Source: Bacteroidales bacterium (GTDB taxonomy: Bacteria > Bacteroidota > Bacteroidia > Bacteroidales > Bacteroidaceae). From it: DNA of 39,003 bases. Location: assembly GCA_015654535.1 (NCBI GenBank), contig JAATGU010000085.1, positions 1 through 39,003 of the forward strand. The letters run 5' to 3'. The translations under genes were made by a program, and so were the position numbers. The notes under the pieces are model-generated. The model had not been told where the DNA came from. It searched no databases and saw nothing but the letters and a program-made list of their open reading frames with translations. Each line of letters starts with the position of its first letter. Within the stretch, counting starts at the first letter, position 1. Positions 1 through 7,855 of the stretch are shown piece after piece.

Positions 1-608
1 AACTCACTCAGCAGCAAAATGCTCCGGTTCAGCAATCAACTGCTACACCGGTAGCACATAAAGAACAAGTGGTTCCTCCTGTTGCTCACCAAAGTCCCGT
101 ACTTCATATAAAGGGAGAAAAGAAGATACCGGTAATGAAAGCCGGGAGCTTGGGAGTATCCATAAAGCACCCTTTTCAACACACAGAGGAAAAACAGAAT
201 AATCAGTCTACACAGAGCCACTCCACTGATAAGATAGAGGAAAATCATCCCTTTAATGAAAATGATCTGAATCATTATTGGATGGAATTTGCCAATTCCT
301 TAACTGCCGAGCAAAAAGGCATCATGATGCGAATGAAAAATTCACCTGCTAAATTACTATCTGAGACTACTTTTGAAATGGTGGTGGAGAATGAGATGGT
401 GGCAAAAGATATCACAGTCATGATTCCTCAAATCCAGAATTATCTACGTTCACAGCTTCACAATAATAAGATTACCATGACTATCCGCGTCAGTGAAGCT
501 CAGGAAACAACACGGGCATATGGCCGAGTGGAGCGCTTTCAAATGATGGCGCAAAAGAATCCTGATCTGATGAAATTAAGAGACGCTTTTGGATTAGAAC
601 TTTCCTGA
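1..608 (+). CDS. dnaX: DNA polymerase III subunit gamma/tau, C-terminal part (partial)
   Basis: The reading frame is open from the left edge of the window and ends with TGA at 606-608, so only the C-terminus is present. The visible part begins with a Gln/Pro/Thr/Ala-rich linker. It is followed by a compact domain starting near NHYWMEFANSL that ends RDAFGLELS, which resembles the tau-specific tail of Bacteroidales DnaX. Full-length DnaX loads the sliding clamp and couples the replicative polymerases; the AAA+ ATPase would lie upstream of this window. The ATG at 69 is internal to the open frame and is not the real start. The gene ends about 50 bp before a strong palindromic terminator shared with queF. 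The identification rests on my recall of the tail sequence and on composition, not on an ATPase motif. Confidence 0.7.
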   Translation, partial: LTQQQNAPVQQSTATPVAHKEQVVPPVAHQSPVLHIKGEKKIPVMKAGSLGVSIKHPFQHTEEKQNNQSTQSHSTDKIEENHPFNENDLNHYWMEFANSLTAEQKGIMMRMKNSPAKLLSETTFEMVVENEMVAKDITVMIPQIQNYLRSQLHNNKITMTIRVSEAQETTRAYGRVERFQMMAQKNPDLMKLRDAFGLELS

Positions 609-658
609 TCTGCTCTATTCCATTCCTCGGATATTTACATAGAAGCTGTTGTAAAAAT

Positions 659-712
659 CATTCTTTAATAAATAAAAACCATTGATGAATGGTTTTTATT
701 TATTAAAGAATG
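659..712. terminator. Bidirectional terminator between dnaX and queF
   Basis: A perfect inverted repeat with 25-bp arms (659-683 and 688-712) surrounds the 4-base loop GATG. The centre of the stem is AAAAACCATT/AATGGTTTTT. The two flanking genes converge on it. The A- and T-rich outer arms give a U-rich tail in either direction, as expected for a two-way intrinsic terminator. Confidence 0.85.
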
Positions 713-716
713 GTTT

Positions 717-1169
717 TCAGCGATTCATCAATCGATAGTCCGCTATCTCTTTATATTTGGTGTCGGGACGACCATAGTTACAATAGGGATAAATAGAAAT
801 TCCTCCACGGGGAGTAAAGATTCCTGTTACCTCAATAAACTTAGGATCCATCAACCGAATCAGATCTTTCATAATAATATTGACACAGTCTTCATGGAAA
901 GCTCCGTGATTACGAAAGCTGAACAAATATAATTTCAAGCTTTTGCTCTCCACCATTTTTATATTGGGGATGTATGATATCCTAATTTCAGCAAAATCCG
1001 GCTGCCCGGTGATGGGACACAAACTGGTAAACTCGGGACAATTAAAGCGTACCCAGTAATCATTTTCGGGGTGTTTATTATCAAAAGCTTCGAGTACCTC
1101 GGGAGCATAATCATTTTTATATTCAGTCTTTCGTCCAAGAAGAGAAAGTTGTTCTTTTAATTCTGTCAT
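717..1169 (-). CDS. queF: NADPH-dependent 7-cyano-7-deazaguanine (preQ0) reductase QueF
   Basis: QueF reduces preQ0 to preQ1, the base that is then exchanged into GUN-anticodon tRNAs on the way to queuosine. The 150-residue protein is the short, unimodular type I form. The active-site stretch [15 protein letters not shown] gives catalytic Cys51 and Asp58. The QueF signature ESKSLKLY is at residues 74-81, with a conserved FHE at 91-93. The gene starts at ATG 1167-1169 and lies 17 bp after the restored end of queC, so the two are probably co-transcribed with the upstream transporter gene. It looks intact, unlike its queC neighbour. Confidence 0.95.
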   Translation of the reverse strand: MTELKEQLSLLGRKTEYKNDYAPEVLEAFDNKHPENDYWVRFNCPEFTSLCPITGQPDFAEIRISYIPNIKMVESKSLKLYLFSFRNHGAFHEDCVNIIMKDLIRLMDPKFIEVTGIFTPRGGISIYPYCNYGRPDTKYKEIADYRLMNR

Positions 1170-1186
1170 CTGTTCGCTATTTTATG

Positions 1187-1861
1187 CTATTCTTTGATTT
1201 TCGATTTACTTTTCAAGTACTCCTGCAGACCATGATTCCTCAATTTACAAGCGGGACAATGTCCACAACCATCAGCAGGAATGCCATTGTAACAGGTTAA
1301 AGTTTAATTACGCACCAAGTCAAATACACCCAAGCGATCCGCCAAAGCCCATGTTTCTGTTTTATCAATCCACATCAAAGGAGTATGAATCACAAACTGC
1401 TCATCCATAGCCAGATTTAACGTCACGTTCAATGATTTAATAAAAGAATCGCGACAATCGGGATAACCGCTAAAGTCTGTCTGCGACACACCGGTAATGA
1501 GATGGCGCACTCCACGCTCCCGTGCAAACACAGCCGCAATGCTGAGAAAGAACAGATTCCTTCCCGGAACAAATGTGTTTGGAAAAGAATCGGCAGGCTT
1601 CTCTTGATCCATTACAAGAGAACTATCCGTTAACGAGTTGCTCCCCAGTTTACTGATAAAAGAAGCGTCCATCAAGTGGAACTCCACTCCTGCTTTCTGA
1701 GCAATGGCACGTGCTATTTCCACTTCCTTCTGATGCTTCTGTCCATAAAGGAAACTAAGTGCATAAACCGTTTTAAAATGTTTCTTTGCCCAAAAGAGAC
1801 AAGTGGTAGAATCTTGTCCGCCGCTAAACAAGACAAGGGCTGCGTCATTATTCATTTCCAT
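1187..1861 (-). pseudogene. queC: 7-cyano-7-deazaguanine synthase QueC, interrupted by an in-frame TAA
   Basis: QueC converts 7-carboxy-7-deazaguanine to preQ0 using ATP and ammonia. The N-terminal part has the PP-loop SGGQDSTTC at residues 14-22. A TAA at 1304-1306 ends the frame after LGVFDLVRN (185 aa). Past this stop the same frame continues for 38 more codons to TAG at 1187-1189. It encodes [20 protein letters not shown], which carries all four zinc ligands in the family spacing C-x8-C-x2-C-x2-C. The stop sits where homologues have Glu (RNETLTC or similar), so one GAA-to-TAA change explains it. The stop removes the zinc site, so the truncated product is probably inactive unless the stop is read through or is a sequence error. 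The start ATG overlaps the transporter stop codon as TAATG. A second possible start is Met3. Confidence 0.85.
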
Positions 1862-2541
1862 TAAATATCTTTTATTTTAAGTACATTATACGAAATAGAA
1901 TCATCATAGATGTCCGTTCCTTCGGTACGTTTCACATAGTTCACCACCCTGCGGGTAATGGGAAGAACCAATATTTCAAATAATGTTTTAGATACCGTTT
2001 CCACCAAAATAATCTGAAACACCACACTGGTAGGTATTACAAAAAGGAAAGCAATCGTGGTAAAAATAAAAGTATCGGCCAGTTCTCCCACAATAGTGGA
2101 AGCAATGGCCCGTTGGCCAAACTTTTTCCCTTTATGAAATATTTTCATCCTGCTCATTACATATGCATTGAGGAAGGATCCTACAAGGAAAGCCAGCAAA
2201 CTAGCAACAGCGATACGAGGTGTTTGCGCAAGTACAGTAGAGTAAGCATCCTGCATCATCCAATGGGAAGCAGGCGGAAGTGCCACTGAGATCTGAAACA
2301 AAGCTATCGCCAGAAAGTTGATGGCAAAGGCAACCCAGATAATGAGCCGGGCTTTACGAAAACCCCAGACTTCGGCAATACAATCGTTGATCACATAAGA
2401 AATAGGGAAAATAATCAATCCTGCTGTAGAAGGAAAACCAAAGATTTCAAATTGTTTCACAGCCAGAATATTGGAAAGAACCAGACACATACAAAATAAT
2501 ATGCCCATGAGCATAAACGAAACGGATACTTTACTTTTCAT
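1861..2541 (-). CDS. yhhQ: Queuosine precursor transporter, YhhQ/VUT family
   Basis: A 226-residue, very hydrophobic inner-membrane protein with about six predicted membrane segments. It contains the family-like stretches [17 protein letters not shown] and [14 protein letters not shown]. Members of this family (PF02592) import queuosine precursors such as preQ0 and preQ1. The gene is first in a predicted operon with queC and queF. Its stop codon overlaps the queC start by one base, suggesting translational coupling. Next to a broken queC, this transporter would be the route by which precursor enters the cell (inference). Confidence 0.9.
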   Translation of the reverse strand: MKSKVSVSFMLMGILFCMCLVLSNILAVKQFEIFGFPSTAGLIIFPISYVINDCIAEVWGFRKARLIIWVAFAINFLAIALFQISVALPPASHWMMQDAYSTVLAQTPRIAVASLLAFLVGSFLNAYVMSRMKIFHKGKKFGQRAIASTIVGELADTFIFTTIAFLFVIPTSVVFQIILVETVSKTLFEILVLPITRRVVNYVKRTEGTDIYDDSISYNVLKIKDI

Positions 2542-2683
2542 TTTTCTTGTTTTTTACGTGGTATTCAAGCACACGATCGATCATTCCTTATTCATTTCAA
2601 ATCAAGAACTTACGATACATTAAATTAATCAATACACCAATGAACGCACAAACATAAATTATGCGCTTCATCTTTTCCGGCTG

Positions 2684-2691
2684 CAAAGATA
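2684..2691 (-). promoter_or_regulatory. Predicted promoter -7 element for the yhhQ-queC-queF operon
   Basis: TATCTTTG on the minus strand matches the Bacteroidota -7 consensus TAnnTTTG. It would give a leader of about 135 nt before yhhQ. No convincing -33 element lies at the usual distance. I looked in the leader for a preQ1 riboswitch and could not recognise one. Confidence 0.45.
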
Positions 2692-2800
2692 GATAGTAAA
2701 TTCTAATATCCCTACTTATAAGTTAGCAATTTATGTTAAATAGCCGTCGGACATCTTACTTTCCTATCTTTTCATATCCGCATAATATTTCATCATATGC

Positions 2801-2844
2801 AATACGTAAGTAAAAGACAATAAATGATCGTTTACTTACGTATT
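2801..2844. repeat. Perfect 14-bp inverted repeat downstream of the M16 peptidase gene
   Basis: The arms AATACGTAAGTAAA (2801-2814) and TTTACTTACGTATT (2831-2844) are exact complements around a 16-base loop. The repeat lies just past the 3' end of the minus-strand operon. The T-rich tract that would make it an intrinsic terminator lies on the plus-strand side (TTTGTTTTTTG), not on the side where the peptidase transcript exits. It may instead be a 3'-end stabiliser or processing site. Confidence 0.6.
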
Positions 2845-2869
2845 TGTTTTTTGATGATTTTTTTAACTA

Positions 2870-5674
2870 TTATTTTCTGCTTTCAGGATAAAGCACAACG
2901 CGTGTAAAGTTAGTTCCGAAATATTTTTTTGCAGTTTGCTGCAATTCTTTCGAAGACAACTTCTCTATTTGTTGCAATTCCTCTTTCCCATCACTAATTT
3001 TGATGTCGTAAACTACGCTTTTTGCCAACTCATTAATCCAATATAAATTATTTTTCAGATTAACTTCCAGCTCGCGTTTTTGTGTCTCTTTCACCTTGTT
3101 CAGGTCTTTGACGTCGACTCCGTTTCTCTTTACCTTATCAATTTCCACCAATGCCGTTTTAATTAAGCTGTCTACATTCTCGGGGGCACATTGAAATGTG
3201 ACCTGTTCCACATAGTTTTCATAAGGATATTTAGCGATTCTACCATTGGAACGAACACCATATACACCACTTTTTTTCTCTCTCAAGGATTCCATAAATT
3301 TAATTGTCAATACATCGTTCAATGAATTGAGCAAATAATCGTCTTTCGGATCATATTTAACAGCTCCTGTAAAGCTCAGATTTACTGCACTTTTCTGGTC
3401 GGAACCTTTATAGACGCTTTTTTCAACATTACCTTTAGGAGGACGAATGCCTAAGTCTTTAGACTTTTCCCGGTCCGCAGTAGCGGGTAAACTAGCAATA
3501 TAGGTTTCTATCAGTGGTTTTATCTTTTCTATATCGAATGAGCCCACGAAGATAAAGGTAAAATCACCGGCATTGGCAAAGCGTTCGTGAAAAATATCAA
3601 GCGAGCGTTTGCTGTTGATTTTATCCAAATCCGCTTCAGCGGGAAAACCTCCGCCACGAGGATGACTACTGGATAGAATACGTGAAACCTGATCCTCGAA
3701 ATATTTTTGCGGATTCAATCGTAAAGTCGACAAGGTTGATTTTGTCTTAGTGATAAATGTTTTAAAAGCAGTACTGTCAATTTTTGCCTGCGTAAAATAA
3801 AGGTTAGTCAATTGAAAAAATGTTTCGAGATCTTTCGGGCCTGTTTTTCCACTGATACCTTCGCTTGTAGAGTTAAGAAATGGCGTCACTGTAACTTCTT
3901 TACCTGCAAAAGCTTTCACTAAATCATTTTTCGACAGATTAGCGATTCCACTTTCGTTAACCAACGCTGAAGCATATAAAGCTGAAAAAAAATCAGTATC
4001 GGGATACAAATTATGACCACCTTTACTATAAGCTATCGCATAAATTTCATTATTTTTAAAATCAGTGGGTTTTAGTAATACTATAGCTCCGTTAGACAAA
4101 GTCAACTTTGTCAGATTAAGTGCACCGTTTTTCTCATCCTTCACAATAGCTCCGGCAGTCGGCTTCTTTCCCGGCCAAGTAAAAGCGGTTGCTTTGTCTT
4201 GATAGGCTTCTAAATTTGCTTTCGGCACTTCGTTTACGATAGCACGCAAGCTTTCTTCCGTTGGCAATGTAGTACCTTCTTTTTCGGGTCCGGTCACTAC
4301 TACCACACGATTTGAATCGGACAAAAAATCATTATCAAAATCATTGACTTCATTCAATGTAATAGTCGGCAATTGACTCTTGGTAAATTCGTATTCGAAA
4401 GAAATACCCGGAATAGGCTCATTAGCTAAAAAGTTACGAATAAGCTCTGAAGCATAACCTTCCGATTCCGATTTTTCGCGTTCGGTATAAGCACGATCGT
4501 ACTTTTGTGTGATGCTTTTCTTAGCACGCTCCAATTCACTTTCGGTAAATCCGAATCTCTTCACACGCTCCAACTCTTCCAATACAGTTTTCAATCCTTT
4601 CTCCACGCCGTTTTCACGTACACGAAGAGAAACATAAAACGCATCCTTGTTTCGAACAATTGTCTGGAAAGCTGATCTTGCATAAATATAAGGAGGTTCG
4701 GCAGAACGGGCCAGCTCACCAAAGCGTTGATTCAATATAAAGTAATAGAGTTGCTCAATGATGAAATTGCGGTAATCGGACAAAGTTTTTTCTTCTTTGT
4801 GAGCGGTTTTGGAATAAATCATCACCTGTGTTTGTGTAGCCTCTTTGTCTGTATTAATGGAGAACAACGTGGAAGGATGGTCGGGAACATTGAAAATAGT
4901 TCGAGGGCGCTCATTTGTGCGGGTAGGAATTGCATTAAAGTGTTCTTTAATTTTTTGTTCGTATTGGTCAACATCAATATCTCCCACTACAATAATCGCC
5001 ATCAAATCCGGACGATACCATTCTTTGTAAAAACGGAGAATGGATTCGGGTTTGAATCCTTGAATAACTTCTTTTTTACCAATGGGCAAGCGTTCGGCAT
5101 ATTGAGATTCATGAAATACCACCGGAAAATATTTATCTTGTAATCGTTGATTTGCTCCACGACCGATTCTCCACTCTTCGGTGATGACCCCTCGTTCACT
5201 CTCTATCTCTTTCGGATCGAATGTGATGTTATGCGCCCAATCTTCCAATACCAGAAATGCCTTATCTACCACTTCATTATTGTCCGTTGGTACCAACAAA
5301 CGATAGACTGTTTCGTCAAAAGTGGTGTAAGCATTCAAATGTGTACCAAATTTAATACCAACTGATTGCAAATAGCTGATCAATTCGTTTTTTTCAAAAT
5401 GTTTAGTTCCATTGAAAGCCATGTGTTCGGTGAAATGTGCCAGTCCCCGTTGATCTTCATCTTCGAGAATAGAGCCGGCATTAACTGCCAAACGTAATTC
5501 AACGCGGTCTTTCGGTAAACTGTTCTTGCGAATATAGTAGGTCAAGCCGTTAGGTAGTTTTCCGATTCTTAAGTTTTTATCGACCGGAAGTTGATCGTTG
5601 AGATTGTATTCTTGCGCTATGGCCGAAATAGATAGACCAAAACAAAGAATAAAGATTAATTTGAATATTTTCAT
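2870..5674 (-). CDS. Secreted M16 family zinc peptidase (insulinase/pitrilysin type), two-domain
   Basis: A 934-residue protein with a signal peptide at about 1-20 (cleavage after IAQ) and no lipobox, so probably periplasmic. The inverted zinc motif HFTEH is at residues 80-84, and the third zinc ligand is probably Glu160 in ESERGVITEEW, at the usual distance of about 76 residues. The N-terminal M16 half is therefore predicted active. The second half (from about 500) has the M16 C-domain fold signature but no HxxEH, as is normal for the non-catalytic half. Such enzymes degrade peptides held inside a closed chamber. It is last in the predicted five-gene operon, 35 bp after the S46 peptidase gene, which suggests the two share peptide substrates in the periplasm (inference). 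Confidence 0.9.
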   Translation of the reverse strand: MKIFKLIFILCFGLSISAIAQEYNLNDQLPVDKNLRIGKLPNGLTYYIRKNSLPKDRVELRLAVNAGSILEDEDQRGLAHFTEHMAFNGTKHFEKNELISYLQSVGIKFGTHLNAYTTFDETVYRLLVPTDNNEVVDKAFLVLEDWAHNITFDPKEIESERGVITEEWRIGRGANQRLQDKYFPVVFHESQYAERLPIGKKEVIQGFKPESILRFYKEWYRPDLMAIIVVGDIDVDQYEQKIKEHFNAIPTRTNERPRTIFNVPDHPSTLFSINTDKEATQTQVMIYSKTAHKEEKTLSDYRNFIIEQLYYFILNQRFGELARSAEPPYIYARSAFQTIVRNKDAFYVSLRVRENGVEKGLKTVLEELERVKRFGFTESELERAKKSITQKYDRAYTEREKSESEGYASELIRNFLANEPIPGISFEYEFTKSQLPTITLNEVNDFDNDFLSDSNRVVVVTGPEKEGTTLPTEESLRAIVNEVPKANLEAYQDKATAFTWPGKKPTAGAIVKDEKNGALNLTKLTLSNGAIVLLKPTDFKNNEIYAIAYSKGGHNLYPDTDFFSALYASALVNESGIANLSKNDLVKAFAGKEVTVTPFLNSTSEGISGKTGPKDLETFFQLTNLYFTQAKIDSTAFKTFITKTKSTLSTLRLNPQKYFEDQVSRILSSSHPRGGGFPAEADLDKINSKRSLDIFHERFANAGDFTFIFVGSFDIEKIKPLIETYIASLPATADREKSKDLGIRPPKGNVEKSVYKGSDQKSAVNLSFTGAVKYDPKDDYLLNSLNDVLTIKFMESLREKKSGVYGVRSNGRIAKYPYENYVEQVTFQCAPENVDSLIKTALVEIDKVKRNGVDVKDLNKVKETQKRELEVNLKNNLYWINELAKSVVYDIKISDGKEELQQIEKLSSKELQQTAKKYFGTNFTRVVLYPESRK

Positions 5675-5709
5675 TTAGCTTTTTGATTATTATAAGTATG
5701 TTTAAAAAT

Positions 5710-7824
5710 TTATTTAATTATCAATTCTTTTAAAATATACTGAGATTCAGCAAATTTGTCGATTACAAACAAAACGTACCGGATATCAACATTGATAGAT
5801 CGGTTTTTTTCAGGTTCATAAATTATACTGCCCGCCAATGATTCCCAGTTTCCATCAAAAGCAAGTCCTATAAGTTCACCTTTTCCATTAAGCACTGGAC
5901 TTCCGGAATTACCTCCGGTAATATCTGTATTTGTAAGGAAGCAAGTATATAATTCGTTTTTTTCGCCATAGCGCCCAAAATCTTTTTTGGCATACAATTC
6001 TTTGAGTCTGGGTGATACCAGAAATTCATAATTGGTTGAATCTTCTTTTTCAATCACTCCTTTCAAGGTCGTTTGGCTTTTGTAGGTTAATCCGTCACGG
6101 GGAGAAGCACCACCAACATTTCCGTAAGTAAGCCGCATTGTAAAATTAGCTTCAGGATATTTCAAAATCCCAGCTTCTTTTTCTCTGACACCTTCTTCAT
6201 AGAGACGATTCGCCTTACGAATTTCAGCACCCAACTCGGTCGTCTGTTTCCTTAACTCAATTAGTTTGTCATAGATAGACACACCGAAAATATAGAGAGG
6301 GTCCTCTTTAATCGATAAACTTGGCTTTTTGAGAAATTTATCAATGCCCACAGTAGTTGAGAAGGTAGATTTGCCATATAAATCATCCACATATTTATCT
6401 ATATTACCTTGATACTTATTTTCAATAATGGAGTAAAAGTCAGGCAAATATTCTTTCTTTACTTCTTTTCTCACCAATCTGATCATAGCCCGTACAATCT
6501 TTTGGTCAGTAGCCAAATCATAATTTTTCGAAAAAGAAGCATACCATTGCCGGTAACTTTCAACGGCTTTATTGAGTTGTGAATTGTCTTTTTTACTGAG
6601 TAGTTCAACAATATTGCGTGACCGTATACCGAAAAGACTCGCATCATTAAATAAAGCTCCTGTTATAAGTGCATGGGCATATTTAGGATTGTGTTGAAGT
6701 TCATAATTTTTTTGTAAGATTGCCAAGCAGTTGCCATATTTTTTCATACGTGCAGAGTCAGCATTCACCCAAGCCTGAAACTCAGTTTCACTTTTTTGTT
6801 TATTGGCTAATGCAGGACTTAGATTAACCAACTTCAAGGTACCAAGGGCTAATTTATAACTATTCCCTGCGGAGAAGTTTTTATTGGAGTATTTTAATCG
6901 AATACTTTCGTCGTTGTCCATCTCTCTTTTGAGAACATCGATAAATTTACCTTTGGTAATGACTGTTGCCCGGTTTTTTATCTCTTGTTCCTCTTTCAAA
7001 TCATAAGAATTAATATATCTTTGAGTAATCCAGGGAAAACCAATAGTTAAGACAAAATCATTTTCGTGAATACCTGAAAGCGAGATTGGTAAAAAGGTTT
7101 TCGGTTGATAAGGTTTGTTTTCAGATGAATAAGATGCAGGTAGATTATTCTTATCAGCATAAATACGGAAAACAGAGAAATCAGCCGATTGGCGTGGCCA
7201 CTCAAAATTATCGGTTTCTCCGCCAAAGTTACCAATGCTTTCGGGAGGAACACCTACTAAACGAACATCGTTGAAAATCTGATAAACAGAAATAAAATAT
7301 TGCCCCGTGCTAAATCCATCCAAACTGGCGGAATAGCCCTGAAGTGTATCGGTATATTGTTTTTCAATTTCATATTGTACTTTTCGTATTGATTTGGTTT
7401 TTAATAATTCAATTGCTTGTTGGGTTACTTCAACCGATTTAATCAAAAATTTGACCGTTAGTCCTTTGATAGGAATTTCTTCTTTGCGCGAACCAGCCCA
7501 AAAACCATCGCGAATATAATTATGCGCATCGCTACTTACTTGTTGCACCCGATCTCTTCCACAGTGATGATTGGTAAAAACCAGTCCATTGGCAGAAACC
7601 AATTCCGCGGTACAACCATTATCAAAAATCATCACAGCATCCTTTAAGCTGGGTTGTTTTTCATTATAAATTTGTTCGGTGGAAAGTTGCAAGCCTATAT
7701 CCTTCATTTTTTGCACCAAAGCAGAATTCAGATTGGAAATAGTCCACATTCCTTCGTCAGCCATCATATAAGTGCTACTGAATAAGACGAGAAATAAAAA
7801 TAATGCTTTTTTCAAATGTTTCAT
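5710..7824 (-). CDS. S46 family dipeptidyl peptidase, DPP7-like
   Basis: A 704-residue protein with a signal peptide at 1-22, probably periplasmic or outer-membrane associated. S46 enzymes remove dipeptides from peptide N-termini and feed asaccharolytic or protein-fermenting Bacteroidota. The chymotrypsin-like triad is visible: His in TNHHCGR (86/87), Asp215 in SADFSVFR, and Ser640 in GGNSGSP. The residue 18 positions after the serine, which separates the classes, is Gly658 (in FDGNWE). By my recollection Gly here marks DPP7 (hydrophobic P1), whereas DPP11 (acidic P1) has Arg. The gene lies 31 bp after the DUF6850 gene and 35 bp before the M16 gene. Family identity is firm; substrate preference is an inference. 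Confidence 0.93.
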   Translation of the reverse strand: MKHLKKALFLFLVLFSSTYMMADEGMWTISNLNSALVQKMKDIGLQLSTEQIYNEKQPSLKDAVMIFDNGCTAELVSANGLVFTNHHCGRDRVQQVSSDAHNYIRDGFWAGSRKEEIPIKGLTVKFLIKSVEVTQQAIELLKTKSIRKVQYEIEKQYTDTLQGYSASLDGFSTGQYFISVYQIFNDVRLVGVPPESIGNFGGETDNFEWPRQSADFSVFRIYADKNNLPASYSSENKPYQPKTFLPISLSGIHENDFVLTIGFPWITQRYINSYDLKEEQEIKNRATVITKGKFIDVLKREMDNDESIRLKYSNKNFSAGNSYKLALGTLKLVNLSPALANKQKSETEFQAWVNADSARMKKYGNCLAILQKNYELQHNPKYAHALITGALFNDASLFGIRSRNIVELLSKKDNSQLNKAVESYRQWYASFSKNYDLATDQKIVRAMIRLVRKEVKKEYLPDFYSIIENKYQGNIDKYVDDLYGKSTFSTTVGIDKFLKKPSLSIKEDPLYIFGVSIYDKLIELRKQTTELGAEIRKANRLYEEGVREKEAGILKYPEANFTMRLTYGNVGGASPRDGLTYKSQTTLKGVIEKEDSTNYEFLVSPRLKELYAKKDFGRYGEKNELYTCFLTNTDITGGNSGSPVLNGKGELIGLAFDGNWESLAGSIIYEPEKNRSINVDIRYVLFVIDKFAESQYILKELIIK

Positions 7825-7855
7825 TATCGATAAATATAAGTAATTATTTTCTAAG

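Larger units (their letters stand above)
2542..2869. other. Intergenic region between the M16 peptidase gene and yhhQ
   Basis: About 330 bp without a gene. It holds the predicted que operon promoter near 2684-2691, a leader of roughly 135 nt, and an inverted repeat at 2801-2844 listed separately. I see no coding frame with recognisable features and no RNA gene. Confidence 0.6.

Noticed and set aside
2542..2690. Possible preQ1 riboswitch in the que operon leader
   Set aside because: The leader length and context fit, but I could not find the conserved stem-loop and A-rich tail of preQ1-I or a convincing alternative class. A covariance-model search would be needed to settle it.
4727..5143. 138-codon plus-strand frame inside the M16 peptidase gene
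   Set aside because: Antisense to a well-supported gene with catalytic motifs; composition is that of a shadow frame.
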